A DNA stretch of 64,000 bases from Gnetum montanum (GCA_015680685.1 MNCI01012629.1:247655-311654), one strand, 5' to 3'. Counted from the stretch's first letter, positions 45,323-56,880 are shown. The notes: generated by a model not told the origin, from the letters alone. A program made the numbers and translations.

Positions 45323-45339
45323 TGGCGCTAGAAGGAGGA
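45323..45339 (+). other. Primer-binding site of element D
   Basis: TGGCGCTAGAAGGAGGA lies five bases after the LTR end. It is nearly the same as the site in element B (24626-24644), confirming the LTR boundary and the kinship of the elements. Confidence 0.8.
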
Positions 45340-45679
45340 CTTGTTTTTTCTGCATTTTCATACTTAACATTTTTTCTGCATTTTCAGACTTGGCCATTTT
45401 TCTGCATTTTCATATTTAGTCATTTTTTTGGTTTCTTTTCTTGCCATCGGTAGATTTAATCATTTTTCTGGTATTTTCCTGCTACTGGCAAATTTACTCA
45501 TTTTTCTATTTTTTCCTACTACCAATAGATTTACTAATTTTTCTGCTGTTTTCCTGCTACTGGTAGACTTAGTCACTTTTCTACTATTTTCAGATTCAGT
45601 TATTTTCCTGCCATTTTCTGTTGTTTTTAGAGTTAGCCATTTTTTGCAAACAACAACTCTTACAACTTGATCTGTGAAC

Positions 45680-48244
45680 ATGAATCTAGGTCAAACTTCC
45701 ACGTTGGTGTCTAACACATTTGATACCACGATCTAGCCAAAGCATGCTGCATTAAGCCACGAACAATACAATTTCATTTGTGCCAAAATCCAAGTAGGAC
45801 TACTAGTGGATTACCTTGATTTAGAGGCGAAACAGGATTACAAATGAGTCCACCGAAATGAGCAGGAGTATAACCCCTCCTTGTTTGACATAATCCCACT
45901 CACGGAGTTCTACCACCAGTTGTTGTCCCAACTCATCCGTGCAAATAGGCATGATGCAGGGATGACCTACGAGGAAGCCTCACAGAATGAGGAAGATGAG
46001 TTCAAGGCCCACTCTGAACATGAGAACCACCTCCACACCATCTTTCAACAACCACTCTCTAGTACAACCCCTCCTTAGTTTGGTCCATTCATCCCCTCCA
46101 AGATAGTAACCATGCCAATTCAACCTTCCTCACAAGCAATTAATACATTTTCCCAGCACTATGCTCATGTAGGAGCCACCTCCAAGCCTCAAACAACTCA
46201 GGCATCCTACATCCCACCTGTCTCATTGGTGTCTGCGATGTCCATCCAACCCACCCATGTGTGGCCCACTCCAATCACTGCACCCATCTCTCAGCCATTA
46301 CATCAGCAATCATCCGCTATGATGTTAAACTAGCAACAACCTTCTGCTACGATGCTAAACTAGCAAACTCCACAACTAATCCAAGCCTAGCCAATGCAAC
46401 CAGCTGGCATATCCCCAAGCTTGGATCAGGCATTCCAGCTGATACAAAGCTTGACGGAGGAGATCAACAAACTTAAGGCTATCTCCTCTGACACCATCAA
46501 GGTGGTGGACTTCTATGGAGATGATCCCATAAGTCCTACGGTACCACCTCTAACTCTTCCAACCAGGGCCCAACTACCTTAATTTACCAAGTACAATGAA
46601 GGAGGGGATCCCAATGCACACTTGGTCACATTTCAATCTGAATGCCTACTCCTGCAAGCTTGTCCACATACTATCATGCGCATGTTCCCCATGTCACTCA
46701 CTAGCAGGGCCTTGGACTGGTATCGTGCACTACCCAAGGCCTCAATCTCCTCTTTGGAAGATCTCATAACCAAGTTTGTGACATGCTTCAGGTACAACCT
46801 AAAGCTTGAAGCAACCCTTGACCAACTTATGCAAGTTAAAAAGGGGCCTCTAGAGCCCATGCCAAAATTCCTTCAATGTTGGAATGATACATCGAGTGAA
46901 ATGCATGAACCCCTGGCAAAAGCACATCTATTGGCCATCTTTAAAGGTGCAGTAAATGACTTTATTAAATCCAAACTGTATTTTCTAGCCCCAAAGTCTC
47001 TTAGCCAAGGCTTTACCCAAGCAAAAAGCATAGAGGACGTAGCACAAGCTAGCAATGATCCAGCCTATGTGGCCTACAGAAACCAACATGCTTGCAAGCA
47101 TGTAGCCATAAACACAAAAATAACCAACTAGGGCCCAACAGCTAAGCAGCCCAAAGCCCCAACTAACAGAACTACCAATTCTGGCATCAACTCACCTACA
47201 TTGATAGGGGCTACCCCAAGATCCACCTTTTAGCGCAAGGACTGCTCAAAGTATACACCACTACCAGTGCAACCCTCTGAACTATTAGAGAAAGTCTTGA
47301 AAGTTGGGCAAATCCAACACAAACATGTATCAAAAATTACCTACCAAAGACATGATAGGTACTGCGAACTACTAAGGAACCCTGCTTTAGTAGTGCCAGA
47401 TGAGCTTCCAGTTCCACAACACTTCAAGCTAGACCAATACTGTCATTACCACCAATTGGTTGGTCACAGTACAGACAACTATCATGCTTCACAGGATGAC
47501 CTACAGAGAATGATAGAACATGGTCAACTGGTGCCTAACACGGTGAGTCAATCCAACACAGATGANCAGGTCATCCTGCGAAGCATGATAGTTGTCTGTA
47601 CTGTGACCAACCAATTGGTGGTAATGACAGTATTGGTCTAGCTTGAAGTGTTGTGGAACTGGAAGCTCATCTGGCACTACTAAAGCAGGGTTCCTTAGTA
47701 GTTCGCAGTACCTATCATGTCTTTGGTAGGTAATTTTCGATACATGTTTGTGTTGGATTTGCCCAACTTTCAAGACTTTCTCTAATAGTTCAGAGGGTTG
47801 NCGCCACAATGGGTTGACCACATAACAACTCCACCTAAGCCACCTTTTATCATAAGGGTGCCACAATTTGATAGCCCCTCACCTACTCAAAACCCAATAG
47901 TAGGCAACATCTCGATCCATCCTCTGTCAAGGGTTGACTTCACTAGCAACTCAGGTAGACCCACCAAATGGAAATGGAAGAGGACAAATGAGCACCTTGC
48001 AACCCCCATGGATGAAGCAAAGGCCACAACCAACAAACAAAAATTGAATGATGGGGCCACTACCCCCAAGCAGGTCAAGCAAACCAAGCCCAAGTCCCCC
48101 TCCCTAGAGATCTATCTCTCAAGCCACATGGAGGAAGTCAAAGCCAACACAACGGCTAATGACAAGGACTTTGTAGCTGTAGTAACCCAGGTGAAACAAA
48201 TGCTTAAGCAAAAGAACATAACATTGAGTTTGTATGACCTGGTC
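45680..48244 (+). pseudogene. gag: Element D gag
   Basis: One frame starting at the ATG at 45680 (MNLGQTSTL) encodes gag. An N-terminal region and a Pro/Gln-rich stretch (46030-46420) contain two in-frame copies of the GCTACGATGCTAAACTAGCA motif. The capsid core shows FYGDDPISPT, FTKYNEGGDPNAHL, LDWYRALPKAS and AHLLAIFKGAVNDFIKSKL. A zinc-knuckle-like CHYHQLVGHSTDN lies near 47449-47490. Stops are few, mainly TAG. Positions 47567-47800 are an inverted copy of 47270-47503 bounded by single N bases, so the middle of the linker is probably misassembled. It matches gag of element B closely in order and motifs. Confidence 0.87.
47270..47800. repeat. Inverted duplication of gag segment bounded by N bases
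   Basis: 47270-47503 and 47567-47800 are inverted copies of about 234 bases with only a few differences. The second arm begins right after the N at 47566 and ends right before the N at 47801. Single N bases at exactly both edges suggest that a read or contig was joined in the wrong orientation. A real inversion cannot be excluded, because the arms differ at a few positions. Confidence 0.9.
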
Positions 48245-48940
48245 ATCACCTCATCTACTCACTACTAAGCATTGGCCAAGATATTGGCCTCCATTCTTGT
48301 TACGGAGGACATCCCTGCAGANGAGGAAATCCCTGCAGATGAGACATCCATCCATGCAACAATGCTGCCCCCTACACCGCAAGAATTGGGTTCAACATCT
48401 TTAGTGTTCCACAATAATATAGTCAAAGTCAACCCCAAACAAGGAGAGGTTACTACAGCTCCACTATCTATTAACATTCGTGTTGGGAAGTGCACCATCT
48501 GTAGGGTACATGTTGATGATGATGTAGTATTGTACTCTGTCATCGACAATCTAGGCCTAGTAGATGAAATTAGGCCAACCAAAACCACATGTCTAAAATC
48601 CTTCAACAGATCACGCATCACAGTCAAGGGTACCATCAACTTAGTTTTTGTGGCAGGAGAGCAATTTCCCACTAGTGCAAATTTCACTGTCATAGAAGAG
48701 ATGTTAGGTTTCAACATGATTCTAGGCAGGCCTTGGCTTGCCCAAATAAGGACCATCTCCTCTCCCATCCACCAAGAAATCCATCTTCCATATGAAGGTG
48801 GTCAAGTTATCATCCATGGTGAGAACGCTTCCTCTTCAGCTATCCACGACATAGACACGGCACAAGTTTTAGAAGAAGAGTTTTTTTGTGGTACACCTAT
48901 AACAACCAATGCAGCACCTAAGGCTAAAACACTCAAATGA
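48245..48940 (+). pseudogene. Element D aspartic protease domain
   Basis: This is in frame with gag. LSLYDLVITSSTH is followed by IRVGKCTICRVHVDDD at the active-site position, then FTVIEEMLGFNMILGRPWL. The usual D-[ST]-G-A motif is replaced (DDDVVLYSV), so catalytic function is doubtful; element B also departs from the consensus here. A third N (48322) lies in the N-terminal part, within a short repeat of ATCCCTGCAGANGAG. The frame ends at 48940 with a stop (APKAKTLK). Confidence 0.85.
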
Positions 48941-49460
48941 GTGGTTGAAGCCAACATCCTCCTAGAGGATCCTAAGCCTTGCACGCTCCCTAATCCATGC
49001 CTATTTAGGAAGCAACTACATCACCAAGACCTTCCCTTGGCCAAAAATGTGCTAAATGCTTGCCTATCCTTTGCCTCCATTTCCCATGCATTTTTTACTT
49101 TCATTTACATCGCACTAGCCTATGCATTTACATGTTGCCTACCTACTTAGATCAAGCATTTCATTTTGTTCACATATTTTTTTTCCTTTTTTATGTAGCC
49201 ATCCATTTAGCTTACGCATTACATCTGAAAACATAAAACTACAAAAACACATGGCCCAAAAAGGCCTTAAACTAGACTATAGCCTGGAACGGCCTAAAAC
49301 TATCAGTTTTTGCATTGCTTTCCTTTCATTCATCCATTTTAACTTTGTTTACAATAGGTGTCACTTGATGTTGTTTTCTTTCTAGTTGACTTTTTGTAGG
49401 ATCTCACAGGCGCACAACATGACTATGCATGCAACATCACACCTTACACAAGCAAGGTAA
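48941..49460 (+). other. Element D spacer, splice-acceptor-like site and pol remnant
   Basis: This short spacer contains GGCCTTAAACTAG and GGCCTAAAACT units (49253-49302), like the array at 20200-20500. It ends in TTTTTGTAG (49391-49399), the counterpart of the acceptor-like site before pol in A and B. About 20 bases later the start of pol is still visible (ACAACATGACTATGCATG; element A: ACAACATGACTACCTATG). The sequence then passes directly into the post-pol array at GTAAGCACCAG (element A: GTAAGGACAAG), so RT to integrase is missing. Confidence 0.7.
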
Positions 49461-49720
49461 GCACCAGTCCGCTATGACTATAAACTGACACAGATAGTTC
49501 GCTATGACTATAAACTGGCATAAACAATCTGCTATGACTAAACTAGCACAGCTCATCCTTGGGTCATGACGTTAAACTGGCACAACATCCACGATTCGCT
49601 GTGACATTAAACAAGCATCCAACAGTCTGCTAGGACTATAAACTAGCACATCACGGTCTGCTAAGACCTTAAACTGGGTTCATAGTCTGCTAGGACTTTA
49701 AACTGGCATGTGGCTGATTT
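49460..49720 (+). repeat. Array of the CTATGACTATAAACTGGCA motif, element D
   Basis: About seven to eight units of GCTATGACTATAAACTGGCA type at spacings of about 25-50 bases, collinear with the array following pol in element A. The two copies inside the gag frame (46317-46370) show that the motif also occurs outside the 3' array. Confidence 0.8.
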
Positions 49721-50740
49721 GATCCAAACACTTGCCATTGCCCTGGGAGCACTCACAACGTCATCGTCTCCCACCATCCTAGTGATTCTTTTGGAGCACT
49801 TGCCATTAGTGTGACATTCAAAACACTTACAGCATCATCGTCCTAGCACCTTCACTGGTTTCTTGAGCAGTTGCAATTAGCACAACATTTGACACTTTCA
49901 CAGCATCTTCACAGTTTTGCACTTGCAGCATCTTCACATCTGGCATTTGCACTTGCATTTCACATTTTGTGGTTTTCTTGTCCTCTCTGAGTTGTGTTTG
50001 CAGGATGAAGCCTTGGATACGATCGTGCAAAGGTGCATTTCATCGCAGCAGCAAGTTATCACATTGCTTTGATGTGCATAGCTAGACTAGTTGAGCCACT
50101 CAAGAGTGCACATCCCCCTCATCCCTATTACAGCCTATGCACATCCATTTTTTCATCCCAATATCCTCTCATTCTCTCCATATTCATGATTTCACATTCC
50201 TTTGATGCATATGCACAGTGACACACATGGCATTCCCTTCACGTCAACTATAGAACCCATGGTTGATGTAACATAATTCATCCTATGGGGCACCTCTATT
50301 GCATAATCAAAGCCTAGGTGGATGTAACATCAATCATCCCTGGGAAACAAAGCCCATCTTCTTGATGGCCAACTTATAGTTAACATTTAGCAGTAAGCCG
50401 AACCCAAAGAAGGTTCACCTCACAAAAAAAAAAAGAGGTCAACGCTTTAGGGGCAAGCTACTTTATGTCATGGTCACCATCAGCCGTGTTGAATTTGCAT
50501 CTTACATCATGATCCACTATTTGCATTTCATCTTCGCCATTTAAATTTCATCTCCCTAGCATTGCCTATATCCCTTGTCCCTTAACATAACCTTATTCCC
50601 GTAACACTCTTGAGCATGGTAAAACGACATCCAATCTTGTGTTGAAAAATGACATTGGTGATATGTCTGTTGTGGTGTTTTGTAATTCTTTGTCGACGTC
50701 TCTCGGGCCACTCCTCTAGACATCAACAAAGAGGGGCCAT
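49721..50740 (+). other. Element D 3' untranslated region and polypurine tract
   Basis: This non-coding region resembles element A at 7690-8740 and 25949-26457 (CACTTGCAGCATCTTCAC words, TATGTGCATAGCTAGACTAG). It ends in the polypurine tract CAACAAAGAGGGGCCAT (50724-50740) immediately before the 3' LTR. Confidence 0.75.
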
Positions 50741-51850
50741 TGAAACACCACAAAATTTTGGGTCTTGACATCTCGACTATAGATTTTTCTAAGTGTCAGA
50801 ACGATGGCACTTTCAACACCCTGCTATGTTGCATAGCTTAGCACCATGCTACCCTACATAGTGTAGCATAGAGTAACACCTTGTAATGCTACGCTGTTAC
50901 ACGCTATTACATGATGTTACGTGTTGGTACGTTGCATAGCATAGCGTAGCGTAGCATAACACCTTGTAACGCTATGTTGTTACTTGCTGTTACATGATGT
51001 TACGCACTGTTACACGCTGCTATGCTGCATAGCATAGCGTAGCGTAACACCTTGTAACGCTACGCTGTTACATGATGTTACGCACTATTACGTGCTACTA
51101 CGCTACATAGCATAGTGTAACACCTTGTAACGCTACGTTGTTACATGCTGTTACATGATGTTACACGCTGTTACATGTTGTTACCTACCGCACTACCACG
51201 TGGCATCAGATCTGCATTTTGGGCTAACCCTAGCCCTATAAATACCTCTGTGCCCTCTTTTTTAAAGAGGAGAGAAAAGAGAGGGGGAGGTAAACATTTT
51301 TCTTCACCAACAAGGGATTTGACATTTTTAGCATTTTGGCACTTAGCTCCTTGGGCAAACGAGACCCAAAGCACACCACATCGATAGAGAGGCATATCAC
51401 ATGGTATACTGTGACCACCGACCCAGGAGGCACAGTTTATCCCAATGAGCACAAATTTCACAGCCCGACACCACTGAGGCTATGATTCCGCTCCTATTGT
51501 GCCTATTGTACACTTTGTATATCTGTACCCTTTTTTAGGGCGGTGTATCTTTTTATTCAAACTCTCTTTTTGGCTGATCATAGCATTTATTTGGCATTGT
51601 TAAGCATTAAATCGTGTTTACTGCCCTGTTACGTACTTTAGCACGTTTCTACTGTTGTGCACATTTCGTTTTCTTTTATTGTTTGCACAACGGTTATTGT
51701 ACATTGATTAAATCCCTGTTTGATCGACTAGATCATTCAGGGCACCCTGAATCCATTTTCTCTAGCACTACCCTCATGCGAATTCGGGGATAGGCTGTGT
51801 GCCCGAAGACCTCTCAGTGTTTCTAGCCATCGACGTTTTCTATTGCTACA
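50741..51850 (+). repeat. Element D 3' LTR
   Basis: This 1110-base LTR starts TGAAACACCACAAAATTTTG and ends ATTGCTACA. It is collinear with 44119-45317 but has fewer GTTACATGATGTTAC units, which explains the length difference. The TATA box is at 51237-51244. R/U5 is highly similar to that of the 5' LTR. Confidence 0.9.
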
Positions 51851-53037
51851 CTTTGGATGTAACACTCTTTCCCAATGCTCCTATAAATGTGACAAGATTG
51901 GACATTTACCCTTGGGGTGATTGTACAGGCACATGTTGCATTGATATATATGTTTAGGAGTTGAGCTCTAATTTTTTTAACCCTTCTTTCCAATTCTCTA
52001 AGGGTATTTTGTCTTGCTTCTTGGTTCATCATGACCCTACCTCCAATAATCTTGGCATATTCTCTACATTTTTTATGCATCCATTCCATCATCTTATTGA
52101 TCTTTACCTCAATTTCATCCAATGATATCTGTGTTGGCAAAGATGGTTCCACCTCCTTGAGGTGAGTTGATTTCTTCTCTTTATTATCATGGGCCCTTGT
52201 TGATTTAAGGTTTTGGGCCTATTGAGATTTTTCAATGTTCTCCCATTTAGCCACTTCTCCTTCTTCTTTTGCTACCCACTTAATAAGCTCTTGGAGTTGA
52301 TGGATTCATAGCTCGTATAGTTGACCTTGGGCATACATCACTAGGGTTTCCCTTGTTACATTACGAAGCCCATCTATGATGTGATACATTAGCCTCTCCT
52401 CGAAGAACCCATGGCCTGGGAAGTTGTTTAACAATGCATAATATCTTTCTAAGGCCATGTCCAAGGGTTCATGTTGTGCTTGTTTCCACTCTTGGATTTT
52501 TCCCCTCAAGGCTGACACTCTTACATAGGTTTGATATCTTTTGTTGAAGAGTTCTACCATTGTTAGCCAACGTCAAATTGATTTTGGTTTTAACGACCTA
52601 TACCATACTTTTGCATGGCCAACAAGTGTCATAGGAAAGAGCTTAAGTTTTTGCCATCCATTATCAATGTTGTTCCATACACAGGCATTATGGAAGGCTT
52701 GTAAATGATGTTGTAGATCTAAATCATAGCCTCCTGAAAACTTAGGAAAGTTGTTTAAGTCAAGCCTGGGTAGATAGTTTTCCTTATGATGCCTACAAGA
52801 TATTCGAACAACCTTTTGTATTTCTGTTAGGCTTGTAGTGGCCAGTAGGGGTTCAAAGTCACTAGGTATGTTATGCATTCATGAGTTGGGATGATGTTGT
52901 CTTCATTTATGTTCATAGGAAACCCTTACATCAAATTGGGTAATCCAAACTTCATCTTCATCATTATATAATTCGTTGGTTCTCCAATGAATTACCTTAC
53001 TAGTTGTTGCATTATCATAGTCTTGTGAGAGAGACAT
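51851..53037 (-). pseudogene. gag: Element C gag, N-terminal and capsid part
   Basis: The minus-strand frame starts at the ATG at 53037 (MSLSQDYDN), about 135 bases inside the primer-binding site. The capsid region has LPRLDLNNFPKFSGG, LQHHLQAFHNACVWNN and AKVWYRSL, then LFNKRYQTYVR and PLDMALERYYALLNNFPGHG, which are gypsy gag motifs. A helical, basic segment (IKIRAQLLN) and a degenerate zinc-knuckle-like CHIYRSIGKEC follow near 51900. The whole stretch is one frame with several TAG stops. It is cut by element D at 51850 and resumes at 44118. Confidence 0.85.
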
Positions 53038-53169
53038 GGTTGTAAATTTGTGTGATATTTAATTACAATTATTATTATTATTTATTATATTTTTTCCTAA
53101 AAGATATATCGTTAATACTTTATTATAGCAATCTTATATGATGTAACTAATCTAAATAACTAGCACCAT

Positions 53170-53187
53170 CCTTGACAATAGCGCCAA
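53170..53187 (-). other. Primer-binding site of element C
   Basis: On the minus strand TTGGCGCTATTGTCAAGG directly follows the LTR end CGTCA. It resembles the TGGCGCCGTTGCC-type site used by many Athila/Tat elements (tRNA-Asp) and is close to the family Y site at 62778 (TTGGCGTTGTTGCCAAGG). Confidence 0.75.
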
Positions 53188-54025
53188 TGACGAGTGGTGA
53201 GGTACCCCTACACTCAACCATACGAATATGAGTGTTTCACACATGATCCAATTGAACTCCACAGACAGGCTAGTTGTAGTATCTAGATAGTTACTCACTG
53301 ATCGTAGTTCATTGTCTTCCCACCTGGATTAGTATTTGCTTTGTCATGTATGGTTTAGTCTAGAGTAAGGTGTATGATGTGTTCCTAAACTACTGCTACT
53401 CCTAGAGGTGATGGAAAATAATCTTAGCTAAGCTAGGAGGGAAAAGGGAGAGAGAGAGCTATACTAAGAGGAGATAGGGAGAGAGAATCTAAGCTAGCCT
53501 AACTATAATTAGCATCTGTTCCTTAATCATCCATACACATCTTAGGCCTCGTGCACAACTACCAATGGGATTACCAAGTGCATGGGTCGAGTACACTACT
53601 GGGATACCAAGCAGTCACACGTAGATGCTCGTGATTAAGTTGTACTCATTCCATGTTTAAGAACAATAAAAATTAATTAATTAAACTAAGTGAATGCTGC
53701 AATGATGAAGTAATCTCGATCTTTATTTTCGGTCATGTGCATGTCCAAGTATGTCACACTCGAATAAATGATGTTGTACAATTACAATCATCACATTGTG
53801 GGCATGCACTGGGAGAAAGGGTTGAGAGGAAAAGAATGAAAAAAAGACTCTACTAAATTGACTTCTAAAACTCAAATATTGACTCCTCTGATGATCCTAC
53901 ATGTGTATTTATAGGCTCACACAAGAGTCACGATATCGTGTATCCGATATCATTATTTCGGCTACGATATCGTGTACTCGATATCAAGGGTTCGATATCG
54001 CAGCCTAATGAATCATGATTCATCA
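53188..54025 (-). repeat. Element C 5' LTR
   Basis: This 838-base LTR is the partner of 37524-38378. On the minus strand it starts TGATGAATCATGATTCATTA and ends CACTCGTCA. CGATATC-type palindromes (about 53930-54000) precede a TATA box (minus strand, 53913-53903). Confidence 0.9.
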
Positions 54026-54640
54026 ATTTCCTTCATGAATCATTTCATATCCTATTTTCATAGATCTAATATGATCATTAAAATCCCCTCCAATAAATAT
54101 TCTTTCTTGCTAAGGATTCTTTAAAGTAGTAGATCCATTGAATGTGAAAAAGCTTGCTTGATGAAATATTCTAGACCAATTTATTGACCGTATACATCGA
54201 TGATCTTGATTTGGAAGCTCTAAGCCATGTATTCAATAATTTTTATCAAAGTATTAGAGGAATAAATTTAATGCTTTGAGTGCCAAAATTCCCTACCTCA
54301 CATGATGCTAATATATAATTTTCTAATACAAGTTTTATGCATATAATTTGGTCACCATGGTGGTATACTTTTATCATCTTATCTTTAATATATTAATTGA
54401 CAATAATGGCCATTCCATTTTAGTGATCCTCTTTTTCTAGGTAGAAAGTTTTGTAGCCTTTGCCTAAATCTCAATCTTTTCTTTTTCCTTTCTATCTTAT
54501 TTCTTGAAGGTAGGTAATGCAAATTTTAAATATCTTTCTAGTGAAATTGTTAATGTTCTATGTCACCATTGGAAAATTTTTTATTCCATTTGCTTCTTTA
54601 CCCATACTTGTCCTTGATGTAAGAACCCTTGTTCACTTTT
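54026..54640 (-). pseudogene. RTE-like LINE: endonuclease domain, 5' part
   Basis: The minus strand continues the LINE of 35470-37523. Visible motifs of an apurinic-type endonuclease are CITYLQEIR (LQET region), YKTFYLEKE, NGMAIIVN, GDQIICIKLVLE and GYEMIHEG at the junction. The next part of the domain, with SNTYFQKK, is found at 37500-37400, so the break falls inside the endonuclease. Many stops. The 5' end is not defined; decayed LINE sequence may extend to about 54800. Confidence 0.7.
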
Positions 54641-55829
54641 TACAACACTTGAACATAGACGTTGCATATCATTTCTAGAGGATGTCTTAGAAAGCCCATG
54701 CTCATTTTCCATAACAATTAGGCCTTGTGATTATTACACATCATATCTAGAAAATGCCCTATGAGATTTGGCATGGTTTTATAATTAGTTGCTAACTTGA
54801 TGCTAATCCTTCTCCTTTTTTATATAGGCTTGGAACTAGGATTATTGAAGTTGATTTTAGAAAAGCACCATTACCGCAAAATGAAAAACCTACAAAAAGA
54901 GGATGAACTTTCATTTTTAAAAATGTTTATGACTTTACAACAAGTGTTGTAGTTTCATTACAGGTTTTATGTTTAAAAATCAATGATGGAAGAAAAATAA
55001 GAAACATGGAAGACTTAAACTTATAACCTTTATTTAAATTTTAAGGGTTTATTACAAAACAAAGAATTTCATAACAACTAATTTTATTGTTTAATTATAT
55101 TTAAACAATATTAATTTACTTGATGTCATGAGCCATGCACCAACTCATGGGACATGAACATTTGGGAATTGTTGATGCATGAGCTATTGTGAAACTTTGC
55201 CATTGCTAGTACCAAGCTTAGATACAAAATAAGGAGGGTTAGCATTAGGTTGGCAACTAACTGTAAAACCTTGTTGAATCTCATAGATAAGTATTTTTTA
55301 GATTTTGTAGATGCTAGGACGTTTTCCAATTGTGATGCATAGTAGTCATAGGGCTTAATTTCTATGGAAAATAAGCAAGGGATTACTAGGACATTCTCCA
55401 AAAATGATGTACATCGCCTTATAGATGTTATGAAAAGTAGAGAAGGGTTCGCACATTAGGGATCAATATGGATAAAGAAGAAAGTCCAATGATAATAAAT
55501 AAAGATCTACCTCTTCATAGTGTTGAATGATGAGAAATAACTCATGTAGCTAGTCCCATTTTGTTAGGACAAGACTTGGATAATGATGATGATGCAATAT
55601 GATAAGGAGATATCCTCACTTAATATGGTGAGTGATACTATATACTTCTTTTTAAAAAAGTAAAATAAAAAACTATGCACAAAATAATAATAATTATAAG
55701 AAAAGAAAAATATTTCACACACACATGCATGTGTAAATATGCTTAATTGGAAATGGAAATGGAAATGCTTAATTATATCCTTGTGAGCTCACAAGGGTCT
55801 GTAGGACATAAAATTATGTTTATAAGGCT
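54641..55829. other. No gene recognised; AT-rich
   Basis: Possible 5' extension of the LINE up to about 54800. A minus-strand frame of 91 codons at 55126-55401 shows no family signal. Otherwise only simple AT-rich sequence and short microsatellite-like patches (near 55690-55780) are seen. Confidence 0.4.
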
Positions 55830-56880
55830 TTGATATAATCATGATGGGTCTTTAACATCTCATTAGGAAAATGACACCAAAGTGACATCTTTAGCTTAAT
55901 CAAGTATAAAAAAGTTATTTCTTGAATACTATATTTAAGTCTAAGAGCATTAAAGAAAGAATAAGTCAAAAAGATATGCTCTTCATCTTTCACTACTGCA
56001 TGTATACAAAATCTACATATGCATTACTCACTTTAAAGATTGATCCATACAATGTTTTAATCAATAGATAATGAGATCCCACATAAGCATGTGTGATTGC
56101 TACCTTACTTTATCTAGAAATAGTAGTAGATAAATAATTAGATATTTCTGTTAAGCATGCTCTTCTAATCTATTACCAATAAAATTACTTTTTTCTACAT
56201 GGGTGTTCCTGCACGTGCTTCAATGCCTTCTATTCAAATCTTGTTTTTATATCCTTAAAGCTCATATTTAAATCTTGATCTTCAATATTCCATTTTTAAG
56301 CCATTTTTTCCATCATTAAACCATCCTTTTTCTTGAGTGACCATATAAACGTTTGTGAATAGGTGGATGCCAAGCATATTAAGCTCTATTTATAAGATAG
56401 TAGAAATTTTTGAAGAGCTGCAATTTCTATAAGTAGCATATATGCTTATGTGAAAAAAAAATATCATAGGGAGTTAGGCCTTTACCTTAAATTCCTATAA
56501 CAAAAATAATTTTTAGACATATTCCAAACATTTCCATTATCCAAAAGGCAAAATTGATCCTCAAAGTTTCACAACTGTATAATAGAATTGGTCGAAAAAG
56601 TTGATTATACATCTTCTTGCAAATATCTTGTGCACAAATCTATTCTCTTGCACATTTACTATGAACTGAATTTAAAGCACATATACTATTTGAAACCCTC
56701 TAAGTGATACAATCTTACTAAGAATATCTATTAGAAACTAAGATCTCTAAATACTTATATGAGAAGATAATTTCAATTTATTTTTACCCAAGATAAAAAT
56801 CATCTACAAAAGATATTTGATGTAGGGTCACTTTGTTTGTTTTAAACCTTTTAATTCTACTAAATTTAGATATTATGAAG
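55830..56880 (-). pseudogene. Second LINE fragment: RT C-terminal region and zinc-finger-like end
   Basis: The minus strand reads FRPILLYSCETLRINFAFW (the ILLYG-EVWG region of LINE RTs), GLTPYDI, then a charged EKGWFNDGKNGLKMEY. Near the end comes CRFCIHAVVKDEEHIFL, like the C-X2-C...H near the C-terminus of plant LINE proteins. It is a different LINE from the RTE-like one, heavily decayed and truncated at both ends as far as I can see. Confidence 0.5.

Larger units (their letters stand above)
44119..51850 (+). mobile_element. Element D: 7.7-kb non-autonomous gypsy element (gag-protease, pol deleted)
   Basis: This plus-strand element is nested in the gag of element C. The 5' LTR is 44119-45317, the primer-binding site about 45323-45339, gag-protease 45680-48940, a pol remnant near 49400-49455, the motif array 49460-49720, the 3' untranslated region, the polypurine tract 50724-50740 and the 3' LTR 50741-51850. 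The flanks CTCTA and CTTTG agree at three of five bases, differing by transitions, so the target duplication is decayed. The LTR ends, primer site and polypurine tract match elements A and B, so it is a pol-less relative of the same lineage. Confidence 0.88.
37524..54025 (-). mobile_element. Element C: 16.5-kb gypsy-like element with gag and a second gene but no pol
   Basis: This is a minus-strand LTR element bounded by direct repeats 37524-38378 and 53188-54025, with target duplication ATGTC/ATTTC (one mismatch). From the right: 5' LTR, primer-binding site (about 53187-53170), gag (53037 leftward, interrupted by element D at 51850-44119, resuming to about 43415), about 2 kb without a gene, a long second gene (41379-38503), polypurine tract (CATGGGGGTA) and 3' LTR. 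I find no protease, RT or integrase. It is therefore non-autonomous, like the gag-only TR-GAG class, but with an extra protein gene. It inserted into the LINE at 35470-54640. Confidence 0.85.

Noticed and set aside
55126-55401. 91-codon minus-strand frame
   Set aside because: No recognisable motif, no partner elsewhere in the window, AT-rich surroundings; not enough to call a gene.
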